64,000 nucleotides of DNA, from NCBI GenBank assembly GCA_963705275.1, contig OY970063.1, forward strand, positions 2,108,001 to 2,172,000, in the 5' to 3' direction. The notes beneath the pieces are model-generated. The model did no database searches. It worked only from the letters and a program-made list of their open reading frames with translations, and was not told where the DNA came from. This DNA is from Fen-1135 sp963705275. Its GTDB lineage: Bacteria; Desulfobacterota; Syntrophia; Syntrophales; UBA2185. Every line of letters begins with the position of its first letter. The first letter of the stretch is position 1. Both the position numbers and the translations under genes were made by a program. Positions 45,565 to 55,146 of this stretch are shown here, one piece after another.

Positions 45565-47050
45565 TTATCTGGACGAAATTCCCGCTAATCTTTCGGCCGC
45601 TTTTCTGTTGCGTTTGAAATCCGTCATCAGGCGAAAATTCAATCGCTGCGTTGCCGGAGGCCCGGCCGCGATGACGGAGAGAATAGTCGTGGGCGTCGAG
45701 AGTCCCGATAAAGACTCACACAGCCGCGCCATCTTCAGACGGTCATGGACATCCACACCTTCCCTCCCTTTATGGTATTTGGCTAGGAGATCACCCACCT
45801 TCGGTATTTTAAGATCCCTGCTGCTGGGCCTCGTGACCAGGATGCCGCCGCCAATATCGGCGAGCGTCTGTCCCGCCCGCAATATGGCGCCGTTCATGTA
45901 TATTTTTGCCGCATTTATAGAGAGTGTCTCAGGCAGCGTCACGCCGGAGTCCGTGCTCGTAGCCAAAGCGGCAGAGCCTGCCACAAGGCCGTAAAGGGTT
46001 TCTGCATCCACGCTCATGTTGATGAGTTTGTCCTGGACATGCGACTTGTCGGCGACGCCGTTGTAATCGGCCATAGCCATGCCCGCCCCGATGGAAAGAT
46101 CGATATAACCGCACCGGCATGCCGAGGAGGCGAAGCGTTGAAAATCGGAAAAGCGATGAACAAGGCTCGCAGTCGCCTTCCATTCACCGCAGAGGAAAAC
46201 CCGCTCCCAGGGGACAAAGACGTTATCAAAGAGGATGTGGGCGCTCTGATGCATCCCGAATGCGGCATTGCCGATATCTTCAGTCTCCATGGCCATGAAC
46301 TTTGCGTTGGAACATGCGGAATCGTTCACATGAATGACGCCTTTCGCGTCTCCCGGGAATGGCAAAGGCGACAGCGTAAGCCTCATCGTTAGGACCAAGG
46401 GCCGTCGTCGGCACTACCAGCCGTTCATGGGCAATGGGCGCGCCGGACTGCTGAAGCTTCGCCCCATTTACGATGATGCCGTCGCGGGTGCGCTCAACGA
46501 TCCTTACATAAAGATCGGGATCTGCCTGACGGTGCGGCGGGAGCGACCGGTCGCCCTTGGCGTCCGTGATGTTGCCGGAGATAGCCAGGTCCTTTTCCTG
46601 GCACATGGTCATGTATTTCTTGAATCTCTCATGATAGTTCGTCTTGCCCGCGCTTGCCTTATCTACATCGTGCGTCACGGACCAGAGCGCATTGATGACG
46701 GCGCCGGCAACGCAGCGCCCGCCAAAACATCCGCCTGTGTAACGCATCATGGAGCGCTGCAGTTTCATCCGGCTCATAAGATCATCCTGCGATTTGACGA
46801 TCGTAAGAAAGCGGTTGATCTTTCCGCCTGTAAGATCGCTCTCGGCTACTATCATACGGTGCAGTTCCGGATTCAGTTGAGAATCGCTGGCGAGGTCGTA
46901 GGTTGCCTTAAGGGCGTTCACCGCCGGTTTCATAACCGGATGCGATGCAAAATTGGAAACCGCCTCGCCGTCAATGTAGAGGACGGTCTTCATAGCGTTT
47001 AAGGTTTTTAGGTATTCGTTACCGTTCATCATTGTCTCATCACTCCTCAA
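45565..47050 (-). pseudogene. 4-hydroxybutyryl-CoA dehydratase / 4-HPA hydroxylase family protein, frameshifted
   Basis: Two frames join into one protein of about 494 residues of the HpaB/AbfD flavin family. The first covers residues 1 to about 233 up to AVAFAIPG, and the second resumes with GDAKGVIHV. The join needs one base less within CCCGGG at 46352-46357, so a sequencing error is quite possible. AbfD uses a 4Fe-4S cluster held by three Cys and one His. Here Cys residues near both sites are seen (GGCFGGRC, and SSACRCG), but spacing differs and the His position appears to be Gln. Dehydratase chemistry is therefore unproven. Context with BKACE and acyl-CoA dehydrogenase favours a CoA-ester substrate. 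Confidence 0.75.
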
Positions 47051-47072
47051 ACTCCAGATAGGTGATTACGCA

Positions 47073-48338
47073 TTACCAGCCTTTGGTCCACATTTCGTCG
47101 TCTTCATATACCTTCTCATCGTCCTTATCGGCATCCTCCGCGTCGATCTCGATCATACGGCCGGGATTGGCGTCTTTGATAATCTCCCGATAGAACTCAT
47201 GCTGGATGAGAAGGTTCATGATGTCGTTTGTCCCCGTCCATATCTGGATGAGACGGGCGTCCCGCACCATCTTCTCAATAGGGAATACGCTCGTGTAGCT
47301 GATCCCCCCTACGATCTGCATCGCCAGATTACAGACGTTCCACGCTGTATCGGTGGCGCATTTTTTTGCTTCACTCACCATCCTCCGGGCGGTGGGCATA
47401 CCGGCATCGACGCTCTTGGCTGCCGCGATAGTGAGGGCGCGGGCTGCGTCCAGTTGCGTAATGGCATCGGCAACTTTGAAACTGACTCCCTGGAAGTTTC
47501 TGATCTTCTGGCCGAAGGCCTTCCTGCGGTCGCTGTATCTCACGGCCACTTCGAGAGCGCCGCGTCCCATTCCGAGCGAAGCGCCAGCAGAGGTCATTCG
47601 TTCGGGAACCATCATCGTGTTGAAGATGTTTGCCCCCTCGTTGAGCCCGCCAATCAGGTTTGAAGCAGGGACCTTGACATCCTTGAAAATGAGGCGTCCT
47701 GTTCCGCCGCCTCTGGTGCCCAGGAGCTTGTACAGGTACTTTGCCTCCACTCCCTCCCGTTCTTTTTCAATCAGAATGAGGCTGATCCTCTCATGAGGCT
47801 TCCCCTGCGGATTGGTGTTGCAGTAGACGAGAAAGAAGTCGGCGCCATCCGCGGCAACAACGAAACGCTTCTGCCCCTTGATGGTGAAATATTCGTTCTT
47901 CAATTCCGCGCGTGTCGTAGCGCCAAAGAAGTCGGACCCGCCACGTGGCTCCGTCAGGGCCTCGGCGGATACCAGATCTCCCTTCAGCATCGGCTTGAGA
48001 AACTTTTCTTTCTGTTCTTCTGTCCCGTAGACATTCAAGGCTTCGCCCACGATCGAGGGCATGGCAAAGGCGCAACCGAGGGCGGTGCCTAGGACGCCAA
48101 TTTCCTCCAGGGCCGCTATTTCGCCCGTCCAGGACATGCCACGGCCACCGTACTTCTTGGGAAATCTCAAACCCAGGAGATTTCTATTGCCCAAATCTTT
48201 CACGTACTCCCGTGGGTAGCGAATCTCATCGCGATCCATCTTCTTGAGAAGATCCGGCGATACGTTGTTCCTGACGAAACCCCTGACCTCTTGTTTCAAG
48301 GCCAGCTCTTCCTTGGTTAAGAATACGTCCTGAAGCAT
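47073..48338 (-). CDS. Acyl-CoA dehydrogenase (left arm)
   Basis: A 421-residue flavoprotein that oxidises an acyl-CoA to the enoyl-CoA. Seen are ALTEPRGGSDFFGA near 137 (FAD/substrate signature), the YSDRRKAFGQKI helix near 270, and IVGGISYTSVFPIEKMVRDARL near 350. In the place of the short-chain catalytic Glu (YEGT) it has IWTGT, so the base, if any, lies elsewhere. The acidic tail (DAEDADKDDEKVYEDDE) is an unusual addition. It is the first gene of the left arm, 22 nt before the dehydratase-like gene. Confidence 0.92.
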   Translation of the reverse strand: MLQDVFLTKEELALKQEVRGFVRNNVSPDLLKKMDRDEIRYPREYVKDLGNRNLLGLRFPKKYGGRGMSWTGEIAALEEIGVLGTALGCAFAMPSIVGEALNVYGTEEQKEKFLKPMLKGDLVSAEALTEPRGGSDFFGATTRAELKNEYFTIKGQKRFVVAADGADFFLVYCNTNPQGKPHERISLILIEKEREGVEAKYLYKLLGTRGGGTGRLIFKDVKVPASNLIGGLNEGANIFNTMMVPERMTSAGASLGMGRGALEVAVRYSDRRKAFGQKIRNFQGVSFKVADAITQLDAARALTIAAAKSVDAGMPTARRMVSEAKKCATDTAWNVCNLAMQIVGGISYTSVFPIEKMVRDARLIQIWTGTNDIMNLLIQHEFYREIIKDANPGRMIEIDAEDADKDDEKVYEDDEMWTKGW

Positions 48339-49067
48339 AGCAATTCTCCTTTCGTCAAATGTGATGCAGTTGCAAAGAGTTCGTTTTCACACCGTTTATG
48401 GTGCGTTTATCGAAACATGGGTGTGGCATATCGACTGCTTTTTCAGTCGTGAAAAGGCAGGATCGGATTTTTTTGAGAATCCTGATATAGCAAGGAAGGA
48501 AATTTTTTCCTGCGCAAGGAAGAATTAGGATTTGACACAGCCTGCGGGATAGTATAGCTTTCTTCCCGATGATTTGATGTTTTATAAATTCCAAGGGATG
48601 ATCATGAAGTCGGACGACAGAGGCGATTTTGTGATTTTTCCCCTCAATTAAGGCGAACCGGACGATATTATCCGGGTTCGCTACTGCTTTACCTGCCGGG
48701 AGACATTCCCCGGTGATCACGAGAGCAACTTTATCACTGTTTGGCAAATATAGGGACGGAGTCTTCTTCGACATTTCTTCTTAAAATCTGAGTTTGAAGG
48801 GGATGATTGCTCGTTAAAAACTCTTAAGACATCGCCTGAGATTTATACTTCAGTTTGTTTTGAAAGTCAAACCGTGGCGTCTAATTATCAGGAGTTTCCG
48901 GATAAGAATTCCCGTCGCTTTGGTAGTAGCCATAAAGACTCCGCAAATCAGGGCGTTGGACTCATATAAGCGCGTGCGTGCGTCGCTTACTGCTCTAATA
49001 TGTAAAATGCCTGAAGATAATTTTATTGCCTGCATTTGATCGTTAATCGGAAAGAGGGAGGATGAGG
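48339..49067. other. 729-nt divergent intergenic region
   Basis: Lies between the two outward-facing acyl-CoA gene arms and should hold both promoters. A 139-codon minus-strand frame (48355-48774) is open, but has a weak ribosome binding site (AAGAAG) and no recognisable domain. I regard it as doubtful. No regulator gene is visible here. Confidence 0.45.
48355..48774 (-). CDS. Doubtful hypothetical ORF
   Basis: 139 codons with a mixed composition and several isolated Cys, no domain, no signal and only a weak AAGAAG before the ATG. It ends 16 nt before the left-arm acyl-CoA dehydrogenase start on the same strand. It could be an unrecognised small regulator, but chance is as likely. Confidence 0.2.
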   Translation of the reverse strand: MSKKTPSLYLPNSDKVALVITGECLPAGKAVANPDNIVRFALIEGKNHKIASVVRLHDHPLEFIKHQIIGKKAILSRRLCQILILPCAGKNFLPCYIRILKKIRSCLFTTEKAVDMPHPCFDKRTINGVKTNSLQLHHI

Positions 49068-50228
49068 ATGGATTTTAATCTGAGTGATGAGCATCGGATG
49101 TTGAAAGACAGCATTGCCAATTTTGCGGAGAAGGAATTGAAACCCATTGCCGAAGAGATCGACCGTGATGACCACTGGCCCGAAGGGCTCTGGCAGAAGC
49201 TCGGTGATTTAGGAATTATGGGGATCACAGTGAACCCTCTCTATGGAGGGGCGGGCGCAGATATACTATCGGCCGCTTTGGTCGGTGAAGAATTGGCGAA
49301 GGCATCCGCGGCGGTAGCTCTGTCTTGGGGCGCCCATGCGAATCTCTGCTGCAACAACCTGAACAGCCATGCCAGCGACGAGCAAAAGAGAAAGTACCTG
49401 CCTCCCCTTTGCACGGGTCAGCATATCGGCGCTTTGGGATTGACAGAGCCCAATGCCGGTTCCGATGCGGTGAATATTCAGACGACGGCTAGACGAAACG
49501 GAGATCATTACGTAGTTAACGGAACCAAGATGTTTATCACCAATGGGCCCATCGCTAACACAATCGTGCTCTATACTAAGACTGATAAAGGGTCCGGCGC
49601 CAAGGGGATTACGGCATTTATCCTGGATACGAAATTTCCCGGATTTTCCGTGTCCAAGAAATTGAACAAGGTCGGCAATCGCGGATCGGCGACAGGCGAG
49701 CTTATCATGCAGGATTGCATCATCCCTGCGGAAAACATCATCGGCGAGGAGAACAAGGGCATCGCGGTGATGATGGGGGGATTGGATGTGGAGCGGGCAT
49801 TCTTCGGGACCTATGCCCTGGGCATCGCGGAGGCTGCCTTTGCGGAATCGATCAAATACGCGAAGGAAAGGGTGCAGTTCGGGAAGCCGATTGCGTCGTT
49901 CCAGATGATACAGCAGAAACTCGCGGATATGTATACTGGGATCGAGGCTGCGCGTCTGCTCTGTTACAAGGCGGCTATTCTGGCAGATTCGGTGAAGAAG
50001 GGCGGAAAGGGAACAGAAGTCCATCAGATTTCCGCCGCCGCCATTCTGTATACAGCCGAGATGGCCTGCAAGGTCTGTGAAGAGGCCGTTCAGATTCACG
50101 GAGGATACGGGTATTGCCTGGAATATCCGGTGCAGCGATTCTGGCGCGATGCAAAGTTGGGGACCATCGGGGGAGGAACGTCCGAGATCAGAAGGCTGAT
50201 CGTGGCGCGGGAAATTCTGGGCATGTGA
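49068..50228 (+). CDS. Acyl-CoA dehydrogenase (right arm, first)
   Basis: A 386-residue acyl-CoA dehydrogenase. ATG 49068 is preferred over ATG 49062 because the GGGAGG at 49056-49061 would touch the earlier one; it gives the usual MDFNLSDEHRML. It shows GLTEPNAGSDAVNIQTTA near 130, KMFITNGP, YAKERVQFGKPI near 265, and IGGGTSEIRRLIVAREIL at the end. The Gly-rich IGGGT replaces YEGT, as in isovaleryl-CoA-type dehydrogenases, where the base lies on another helix. It leads the right-arm operon and is followed by a MaoC gene after 48 nt. Confidence 0.93.
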   Translation: MDFNLSDEHRMLKDSIANFAEKELKPIAEEIDRDDHWPEGLWQKLGDLGIMGITVNPLYGGAGADILSAALVGEELAKASAAVALSWGAHANLCCNNLNSHASDEQKRKYLPPLCTGQHIGALGLTEPNAGSDAVNIQTTARRNGDHYVVNGTKMFITNGPIANTIVLYTKTDKGSGAKGITAFILDTKFPGFSVSKKLNKVGNRGSATGELIMQDCIIPAENIIGEENKGIAVMMGGLDVERAFFGTYALGIAEAAFAESIKYAKERVQFGKPIASFQMIQQKLADMYTGIEAARLLCYKAAILADSVKKGGKGTEVHQISAAAILYTAEMACKVCEEAVQIHGGYGYCLEYPVQRFWRDAKLGTIGGGTSEIRRLIVAREILGM

Positions 50229-50276
50229 TGCCGGCCACTAATAATAGTTTCAGGAGGGGAACAGGGAGGCGCGTTC

Positions 50277-50729
50277 GTGGAGAAAGATCATTTTGAGGAC
50301 TATAGAGTAGGTGAGGTATTTGTGTCACCGGGAAGGACAATTACAGAGACGGATATCGTCTTGTTTTCCGCCTTCACCGGCGACTGGCATCCCCTGCACA
50401 CTGATGTGGAATACGCGGCAAAGACACCTTTCAAGGAGAGGATTGCCCACGGCATGTTGGGGCTGGTTGTCGGTATGGCCTTGCCGTTCCGCCTGGGGCC
50501 TTACGTTATTCTGCCGAAGAGCTTTATTGCATTTTACGGCATGGAGAACGTACGTTTTACAGGGCCCGTGAAGATCGGCGATACCATTCGTTGCGAGGTG
50601 AAAATAAAGAGCCTCACGGAGAAAGATGCAAAGAGGGGGATCGTCGAGGCGGAAAACATAATTAAGAATCAACGCAGCGAGGATGTTATTGTTTATACCA
50701 CCAAGATATTGGTTGGAAGGAAATCATAA
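50277..50729 (+). CDS. MaoC-family enoyl-CoA hydratase
   Basis: A 150-residue hot-dog fold protein. The hydratase 2 motif is visible: DIVLFSAFTGDWHPLHTDVEYA near 28-49 has the catalytic Asp and His, with GMLGLVVGMA following. It hydrates an enoyl-CoA to the (R)-3-hydroxyacyl-CoA in many pathways. The start is GTG at 50277, behind a weak GGGGAACAGGGAGG region. It stands between the first acyl-CoA dehydrogenase and the thiolase-like pair, as expected for a beta-oxidation-like sequence. Confidence 0.9.
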   Translation: MEKDHFEDYRVGEVFVSPGRTITETDIVLFSAFTGDWHPLHTDVEYAAKTPFKERIAHGMLGLVVGMALPFRLGPYVILPKSFIAFYGMENVRFTGPVKIGDTIRCEVKIKSLTEKDAKRGIVEAENIIKNQRSEDVIVYTTKILVGRKS

Positions 50730-50753
50730 AATAGAAAGAAAGGATATGAAGGT

Positions 50754-51896
50754 ATGGCGAAACAAGTTGCTATTGTAGCGGTTGCGCAGAATGCCGGAGC
50801 CGAATCAAAAGACAACTTCTATGACCAGGCCTACGCGGTCACGAAGGAGGTCTTGGATAAGGCGGGAATGACGAGGGATGAGATCGGCACTGTCGTCAGT
50901 GCATCGTCCGACGTCTTTCACGGCGGCATCTCCTGCGCCAATTCTTACTATTGGGAAACAACAGGGGCCTTCCTGAAGAACGCCTCGCGTCAGGATGGAG
51001 AATCCCTTTTCGCCCTATTTTACGGCGCCATGCGGATCATGAGCGGGCATTATGACACGGCCCTGGTCATCGGCCTCTGCAAAGGATCCGAAAACCCTCC
51101 CAACGACACGTGCACGCTCATGTATGCTGATCCCTTTTATCAGAGAGGGGTGGGGCTGACGGAGACGATGGCGGCGGCCTTCCAGATGAGGCTTTACATG
51201 GAAAGATACGGCATTACGGCAGAGCAGTGCGCCAAGGTGGCTGTAAAAAATCTCAGAAATGGTTTGAGAAACCCTTATGCCCATAAGAAGGGGCGCTATA
51301 CGGTCGATGACATTCTGGGGTCGGAAAGGCTGATTGATCCTTTGACTGCTCTCCAGGTAGCGCCAAAATCTGAGGGAATGGTAGCGCTCATTCTCGCCTC
51401 GGCGAAAAAGGCAAAAGAAATAGCGGACAAACCCGTCTGGATTAAGGGTTTCGGAAGCTCTCTGGATAATTATTATGTCGGTGACCGTGACCTCTTGAAC
51501 GGTCAATTGAAGAATGCGGCGGGCAGGGCCTACAGGATGGCCGGGATTACTGATCCGGAGAAAAAGATCGACTTGGCAGAAATCACGGAACCCTACGCCT
51601 TCCAGGAATTGATGTGGTACGAAGGATTGGGATTCTGTGGAGAAGGAGAGGGCGGTCGTCTGATGGACAGTGGCTTCACCGAAATGAACGGGCAGCTTCC
51701 CGTCAATCCCTCAGGCGGCGTCCTGGCCAATAATCCCTACGTGTCGAGAGGACTCCAGCGCGTCGTGGAGGCTGTTCTGCAAATCAGAGGCGAGGCCGGA
51801 GAGAGGCAGGTCCCCAAGACTGTAAAGACGGCCTTAGCGCATGGAACTCATGGCTATGCCGGCCAGTGTCACGCCGTGGCCATTTTGGGCAGATAG
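50754..51896 (+). CDS. Thiolase-like protein without the nucleophilic Cys
   Basis: A 380-residue thiolase-fold protein of the SCP2/lipid-transfer-like group. At the usual nucleophile position it reads FLKNASRQDGES, so no Cys is present. The C-terminal NPSGGVLANNP replaces the GHPxGA His motif. Family landmarks remain: GMVALILAS, GFGSSLDNYYVG, DLAEITEPYAFQELM. Cys-less thiolase-like proteins paired with DUF35 partners include the steroid retro-aldolase Ltp2 with ChsH2, so a C-C lyase or a non-catalytic partner role is possible. The next thiolase-like gene follows after 12 nt. Confidence 0.85.
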   Translation: MAKQVAIVAVAQNAGAESKDNFYDQAYAVTKEVLDKAGMTRDEIGTVVSASSDVFHGGISCANSYYWETTGAFLKNASRQDGESLFALFYGAMRIMSGHYDTALVIGLCKGSENPPNDTCTLMYADPFYQRGVGLTETMAAAFQMRLYMERYGITAEQCAKVAVKNLRNGLRNPYAHKKGRYTVDDILGSERLIDPLTALQVAPKSEGMVALILASAKKAKEIADKPVWIKGFGSSLDNYYVGDRDLLNGQLKNAAGRAYRMAGITDPEKKIDLAEITEPYAFQELMWYEGLGFCGEGEGGRLMDSGFTEMNGQLPVNPSGGVLANNPYVSRGLQRVVEAVLQIRGEAGERQVPKTVKTALAHGTHGYAGQCHAVAILGR

Positions 51897-51908
51897 GGGG
51901 TGGAGCAT

Positions 51909-53075
51909 ATGGGACGACCAGTAGCCATAATAGGAGTAGGACAGACGAAACACGGAAGAAGAATGGATGTCAGTTATCCGGACCTCGTGAGAGAAGCCGT
52001 CATGGCTGTGTTCAATGAAACGGGACTGACGCCAGATGACATAGATGGAGTTGTTTCCGGCACCATGCCGTCCATGATGGAAGGCATTGCCCTGACACAT
52101 TTCTATTTTGCCGATGCCATGCAGGCCGCGGGGAAGCCGATTATGAAGACAGAGACCTGCGGATCGACAGGGGTCTCCATCGCGCATACGGCCTATTACT
52201 GGGTCGCATCAGGCATGGCAGATATTGTCCTGGCCGTGGGTCATGAGAAGATGAACGAGGGGAACAGCCAGGCAACCATGACGACCGTGGCCGAACCATT
52301 CTATCAGAGGTATTTCATATCAGGCGCGCCGGGCGTTTTTTCCATGCAATCTCAGATGTGGATGGACCGCTATAATATACCGGAAGAGAAGATCCGCGAT
52401 GCCGCCGCCTTCATATCGGTCACCCATCATGACAGCGCCTTCGACAATCCTTATGCCCACATCAAGATGAAGGTCACCATGGACGAGGTGAAAAATGCAC
52501 GTATCATCACCTATCCGGTGCGTCTCCTTGATGTGTGCCCGAATTCGGATGGCGCCTGTGCGGTCATTTTCGCTTCCAGGGACATGGTAAAGAAACTGGG
52601 GCGAAAGCCGGCGTGGATCAGGGGCGTCGGCTACCGAGGTGAAGAGTATTTCTTCGGCGACAGTGATAAGGTGGTTTGGGAAAGCGCGATCCAGGCGGCA
52701 AAGCAGGCCTACGACCAGGCCGGGATTAAGAACCCGCGAAAGGAACTGGATGTCGCGGAGGTCTATAATCCATTTACCTTTCAGGAGATGCTCTTTTACG
52801 AATGCTTCGGGTTTTGCGAGCCGGGAGAATCCCCGGACCTCGTGCTGAAGGGAACCTTCTCGAGGAAAGGGGAACTCCCCTGCGATCCGTCCGGCGGTAC
52901 CTTGTGCACGAATCCCATCGGGGCAACGGGTCTCATCCGTGTTGCGGAGGCGGCCCTGCAGGTGACGGGCAAGGCCGGCGATCATCAGGTACCCAGGGCG
53001 AAATTGGCGCTTTCCCATGCGATGGGAGGCGTGGATCAATTCAACGGCATAATGATCCTCGGATCAAAGCTATAG
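51909..53075 (+). CDS. Thiolase family protein with Cys nucleophile
   Basis: A 388-residue SCP2-type thiolase. ATG 51909 is chosen because GGGGTGGAG lies just upstream and the fold starts at once (MGRPVAIIGVGQT). The candidate nucleophile is in KTETCGSTGVSIA near 80. The usual GHPxGA His motif reads CTNPIGATG, and the C-terminal region has SHAMGGVDQ. It probably forms a complex with the Cys-less partner before it and the DUF35 protein after it. It could cleave a beta-ketoacyl-CoA or a beta-hydroxyacyl-CoA. Confidence 0.87.
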   Translation: MGRPVAIIGVGQTKHGRRMDVSYPDLVREAVMAVFNETGLTPDDIDGVVSGTMPSMMEGIALTHFYFADAMQAAGKPIMKTETCGSTGVSIAHTAYYWVASGMADIVLAVGHEKMNEGNSQATMTTVAEPFYQRYFISGAPGVFSMQSQMWMDRYNIPEEKIRDAAAFISVTHHDSAFDNPYAHIKMKVTMDEVKNARIITYPVRLLDVCPNSDGACAVIFASRDMVKKLGRKPAWIRGVGYRGEEYFFGDSDKVVWESAIQAAKQAYDQAGIKNPRKELDVAEVYNPFTFQEMLFYECFGFCEPGESPDLVLKGTFSRKGELPCDPSGGTLCTNPIGATGLIRVAEAALQVTGKAGDHQVPRAKLALSHAMGGVDQFNGIMILGSKL

Positions 53076-53092
53076 TAAATATGGAGGAAGAT

Positions 53093-53557
53093 ATGGAAGC
53101 GAAAGAATACAGGACAATCAAAACAGAAATCCGTCTGCCATATGAGCTGGCATACGGAGCTACGTGGACCCGCTTTTTCGAAGGTCTGAAAAACAGGACG
53201 ATCTTTGGAACAAAGTGCGCGAAGTGTGATCGGGTCCTCGTTCCGGCCCGCAGTTTCTGCCCGCGCTGCTTTGTTGATGCCGATGAGTGGGTGGAGGTAT
53301 CCCAGGTAGGCACCTTGATCGCCTGGTGCTACACGAATTATAAATACTTCGGCATGCCCACGGAGCCTCCATTTATCGGGTCGCTCATCAGGCTGAACGG
53401 AACGGACGTAAATTTTCTCCATCTCATGGGAGGTTTCGATCTCAATAATTTCGATGAAGTCAAGAAAATAGTCAAGAGCGGGATGAAGGTGGAGGCAGTC
53501 TGGAGCGATGACAGAAAAGGACACATCATGGACATCAAGTACTTCAGGCCTCTGTAA
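53093..53557 (+). CDS. DUF35 (ChsH2/BbsA-like) zinc-ribbon/OB-fold protein
   Basis: A 154-residue acyl-CoA-binding partner of thiolases. ATG 53093 is chosen because GGAGG at 53083-53087 lies 5 nt upstream, although an in-frame ATG exists at 53081. The rubredoxin-like zinc ribbon is CAKCDRVLVPARSFCPRC near residues 43-60. An OB-fold follows (VGTLIAWCYTNYK...). Such proteins accompany thiolases in HMG-CoA synthesis in archaea, BbsA in toluene degradation, and ChsH2 in steroid side-chain cleavage. It starts 18 nt after the thiolase gene. Confidence 0.9.
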   Translation: MEAKEYRTIKTEIRLPYELAYGATWTRFFEGLKNRTIFGTKCAKCDRVLVPARSFCPRCFVDADEWVEVSQVGTLIAWCYTNYKYFGMPTEPPFIGSLIRLNGTDVNFLHLMGGFDLNNFDEVKKIVKSGMKVEAVWSDDRKGHIMDIKYFRPL

Positions 53558-53719
53558 GGGAAGGCGCTCTCTCGTGCTTTTTTAGAGAACAACATGTATG
53601 TGCATGGATAAAAATCGTAAGAAAGGTGGTGATTACGCAAAGGTCAGTAGGAGGCGGTTCAACAGGATAAGAAGAAACCTTATAGAAACATAATAATAGA
53701 GAAAAAAAGGGGGAATATT

Positions 53720-55051
53720 ATGAGTTGGCAGGACTACTATAAGAGTCACGTAATGTCGGCGCAAGACGCAGCGAAGATCCTTCAATCGGGAGATTGTTTC
53801 TGGTTCCCGCTGTTGATGGGTCAGCCGTCCATGCTCATTCCGGACGCCATTGCAGACAGGAAAGACGAACTCAAAGATGTGGAGTGGATCACGTGCCTGA
53901 CTTTGAGGCCTTACAAACTTTTCAAGCCGGAATACAGGGATACATTCACATTTCTCAGCGGATTTTACAGCACCCCACATATGCAGCAGATGGCCGCCTC
54001 GGAATGGGCGAACTTCATCCCATACCAGAGTTCAGACGCTGGCGTGAAATACTCGCACAGAAAACGCGTTTACAAGAGACGGACCGGCATCGTCACGCAG
54101 GTTACACCGCCGGACGAACACGGATATGTCAATCTTGGTTTGGACACCTTCTATACAGAATCCGTTATGGACCAGAGTGAGTGGGTGATTGCCGAAGTAA
54201 ATCCCAATATGCCCAGAACTTACGGCCAGACAAACTTCCACGTCACGAGATTCACCGCTTTTGTCGAAAACCCGAACCCCATCATCGCCGTTCCCACGCC
54301 GCCGGCGACGGACCTTGAAGTAAAAATGGCCGAAAACGTGGTGGCTCTCCTGAAGGACAGGGACTGTATCCAGGTCGGCATCGGCGCGGTTCCGGCCATG
54401 ATCAGCAAACTCCTGGAAAACTCCGGTCTCAAGGATCTCGGCATCCATACGGAGATGATGCCGGCCGGGACACATAAGCTTGTTGAGAAGGGGGTTGTCA
54501 CCTGCAAGTACAAGAAGGTAAATCCCGGCAAGATCGTCCTGGCCTTTACCTTGGGCGATAAGGAACTCTATGACTGGATAGCGAACAATCCCATGTGCGA
54601 GTTCCGGCCTACCTCCTACGCCAATTACATCCCTGTGATTGCCCAGGAGGACAACATCGTAGCCATTAACGGATCCATCGAGGTGGACCTCACCGGTCAG
54701 GTCGTATCGGAGTCCGTCGGCAACATCATAAGATCGGGGACCGGCGGCCAGCTCGACTTTGTCATCGGCGCCTTCTGGTCCAAGGGCGGCCGCGCGATCA
54801 ATCTGGTGCCCGCGACGACCATGAACGACACCGTATCACGAATAGTCCCCTACATTGCACAGGGGGCTCGCGTGACGGTGCCGAGACATTACACGGGCTA
54901 CGTGGTCACAGAGTACGGTGCCGCGGATCTCTACGGACGATCGGAGCCGGAGAGGGCGGTGGAGCTGATCAAAATCGCCCACCCGAAATTCCGGGAAGAA
55001 TTGGAAAAGGCCGGCCGCGAGCGGGGACTGATAAAGAAGAAGATTTTTTAG
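53720..55051 (+). CDS. Acetyl-CoA hydrolase/transferase family CoA-transferase
   Basis: A 443-residue class I CoA-transferase of the 4-hydroxybutyrate/acetyl-CoA type. It carries GIGAVPAMISKLL near 213 and the Glu-containing LGIHTEMMPAG near 232, where the family forms the acyl-glutamate intermediate. INGSIEVDLTGQVVSES near 310 and VVTEYGAADLYGRSEPERA at the end are also conserved. It would activate an acid at the expense of acetyl-CoA or another acyl-CoA. The 162-nt leader and AAAGGGGG site suggest it may have its own start of expression. A strong hairpin follows. Confidence 0.9.
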   Translation: MSWQDYYKSHVMSAQDAAKILQSGDCFWFPLLMGQPSMLIPDAIADRKDELKDVEWITCLTLRPYKLFKPEYRDTFTFLSGFYSTPHMQQMAASEWANFIPYQSSDAGVKYSHRKRVYKRRTGIVTQVTPPDEHGYVNLGLDTFYTESVMDQSEWVIAEVNPNMPRTYGQTNFHVTRFTAFVENPNPIIAVPTPPATDLEVKMAENVVALLKDRDCIQVGIGAVPAMISKLLENSGLKDLGIHTEMMPAGTHKLVEKGVVTCKYKKVNPGKIVLAFTLGDKELYDWIANNPMCEFRPTSYANYIPVIAQEDNIVAINGSIEVDLTGQVVSESVGNIIRSGTGGQLDFVIGAFWSKGGRAINLVPATTMNDTVSRIVPYIAQGARVTVPRHYTGYVVTEYGAADLYGRSEPERAVELIKIAHPKFREELEKAGRERGLIKKKIF

Positions 55052-55070
55052 TTTGTAAAAAAGGAAAAGA

Positions 55071-55096
55071 AGAGGCGTCCGCTGGCGGACGCCTCT
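55071..55096 (+). terminator. Strong hairpin after the CoA-transferase gene
   Basis: AGAGGCGTCCGC (55071-55082) and GCGGACGCCTCT (55085-55096) form a perfect 12-bp stem. It is followed by TGCCATTTTGTTT, a poor T-run, so termination may be partial. It separates the CoA-transferase from the next acyl-CoA dehydrogenase gene. Confidence 0.7.
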
Positions 55097-55146
55097 TGCC
55101 ATTTTGTTTCTACCGCATAAGGTCTGCGTGCACGAAGGGAGGGAAT

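Noticed and set aside
49266..50099. 277-codon minus-strand frame
   Set aside because: Antisense to an acyl-CoA dehydrogenase with complete motifs; no recognisable protein.
52320..53039. 239-codon minus-strand frame
   Set aside because: Antisense to the thiolase gene; no domain.
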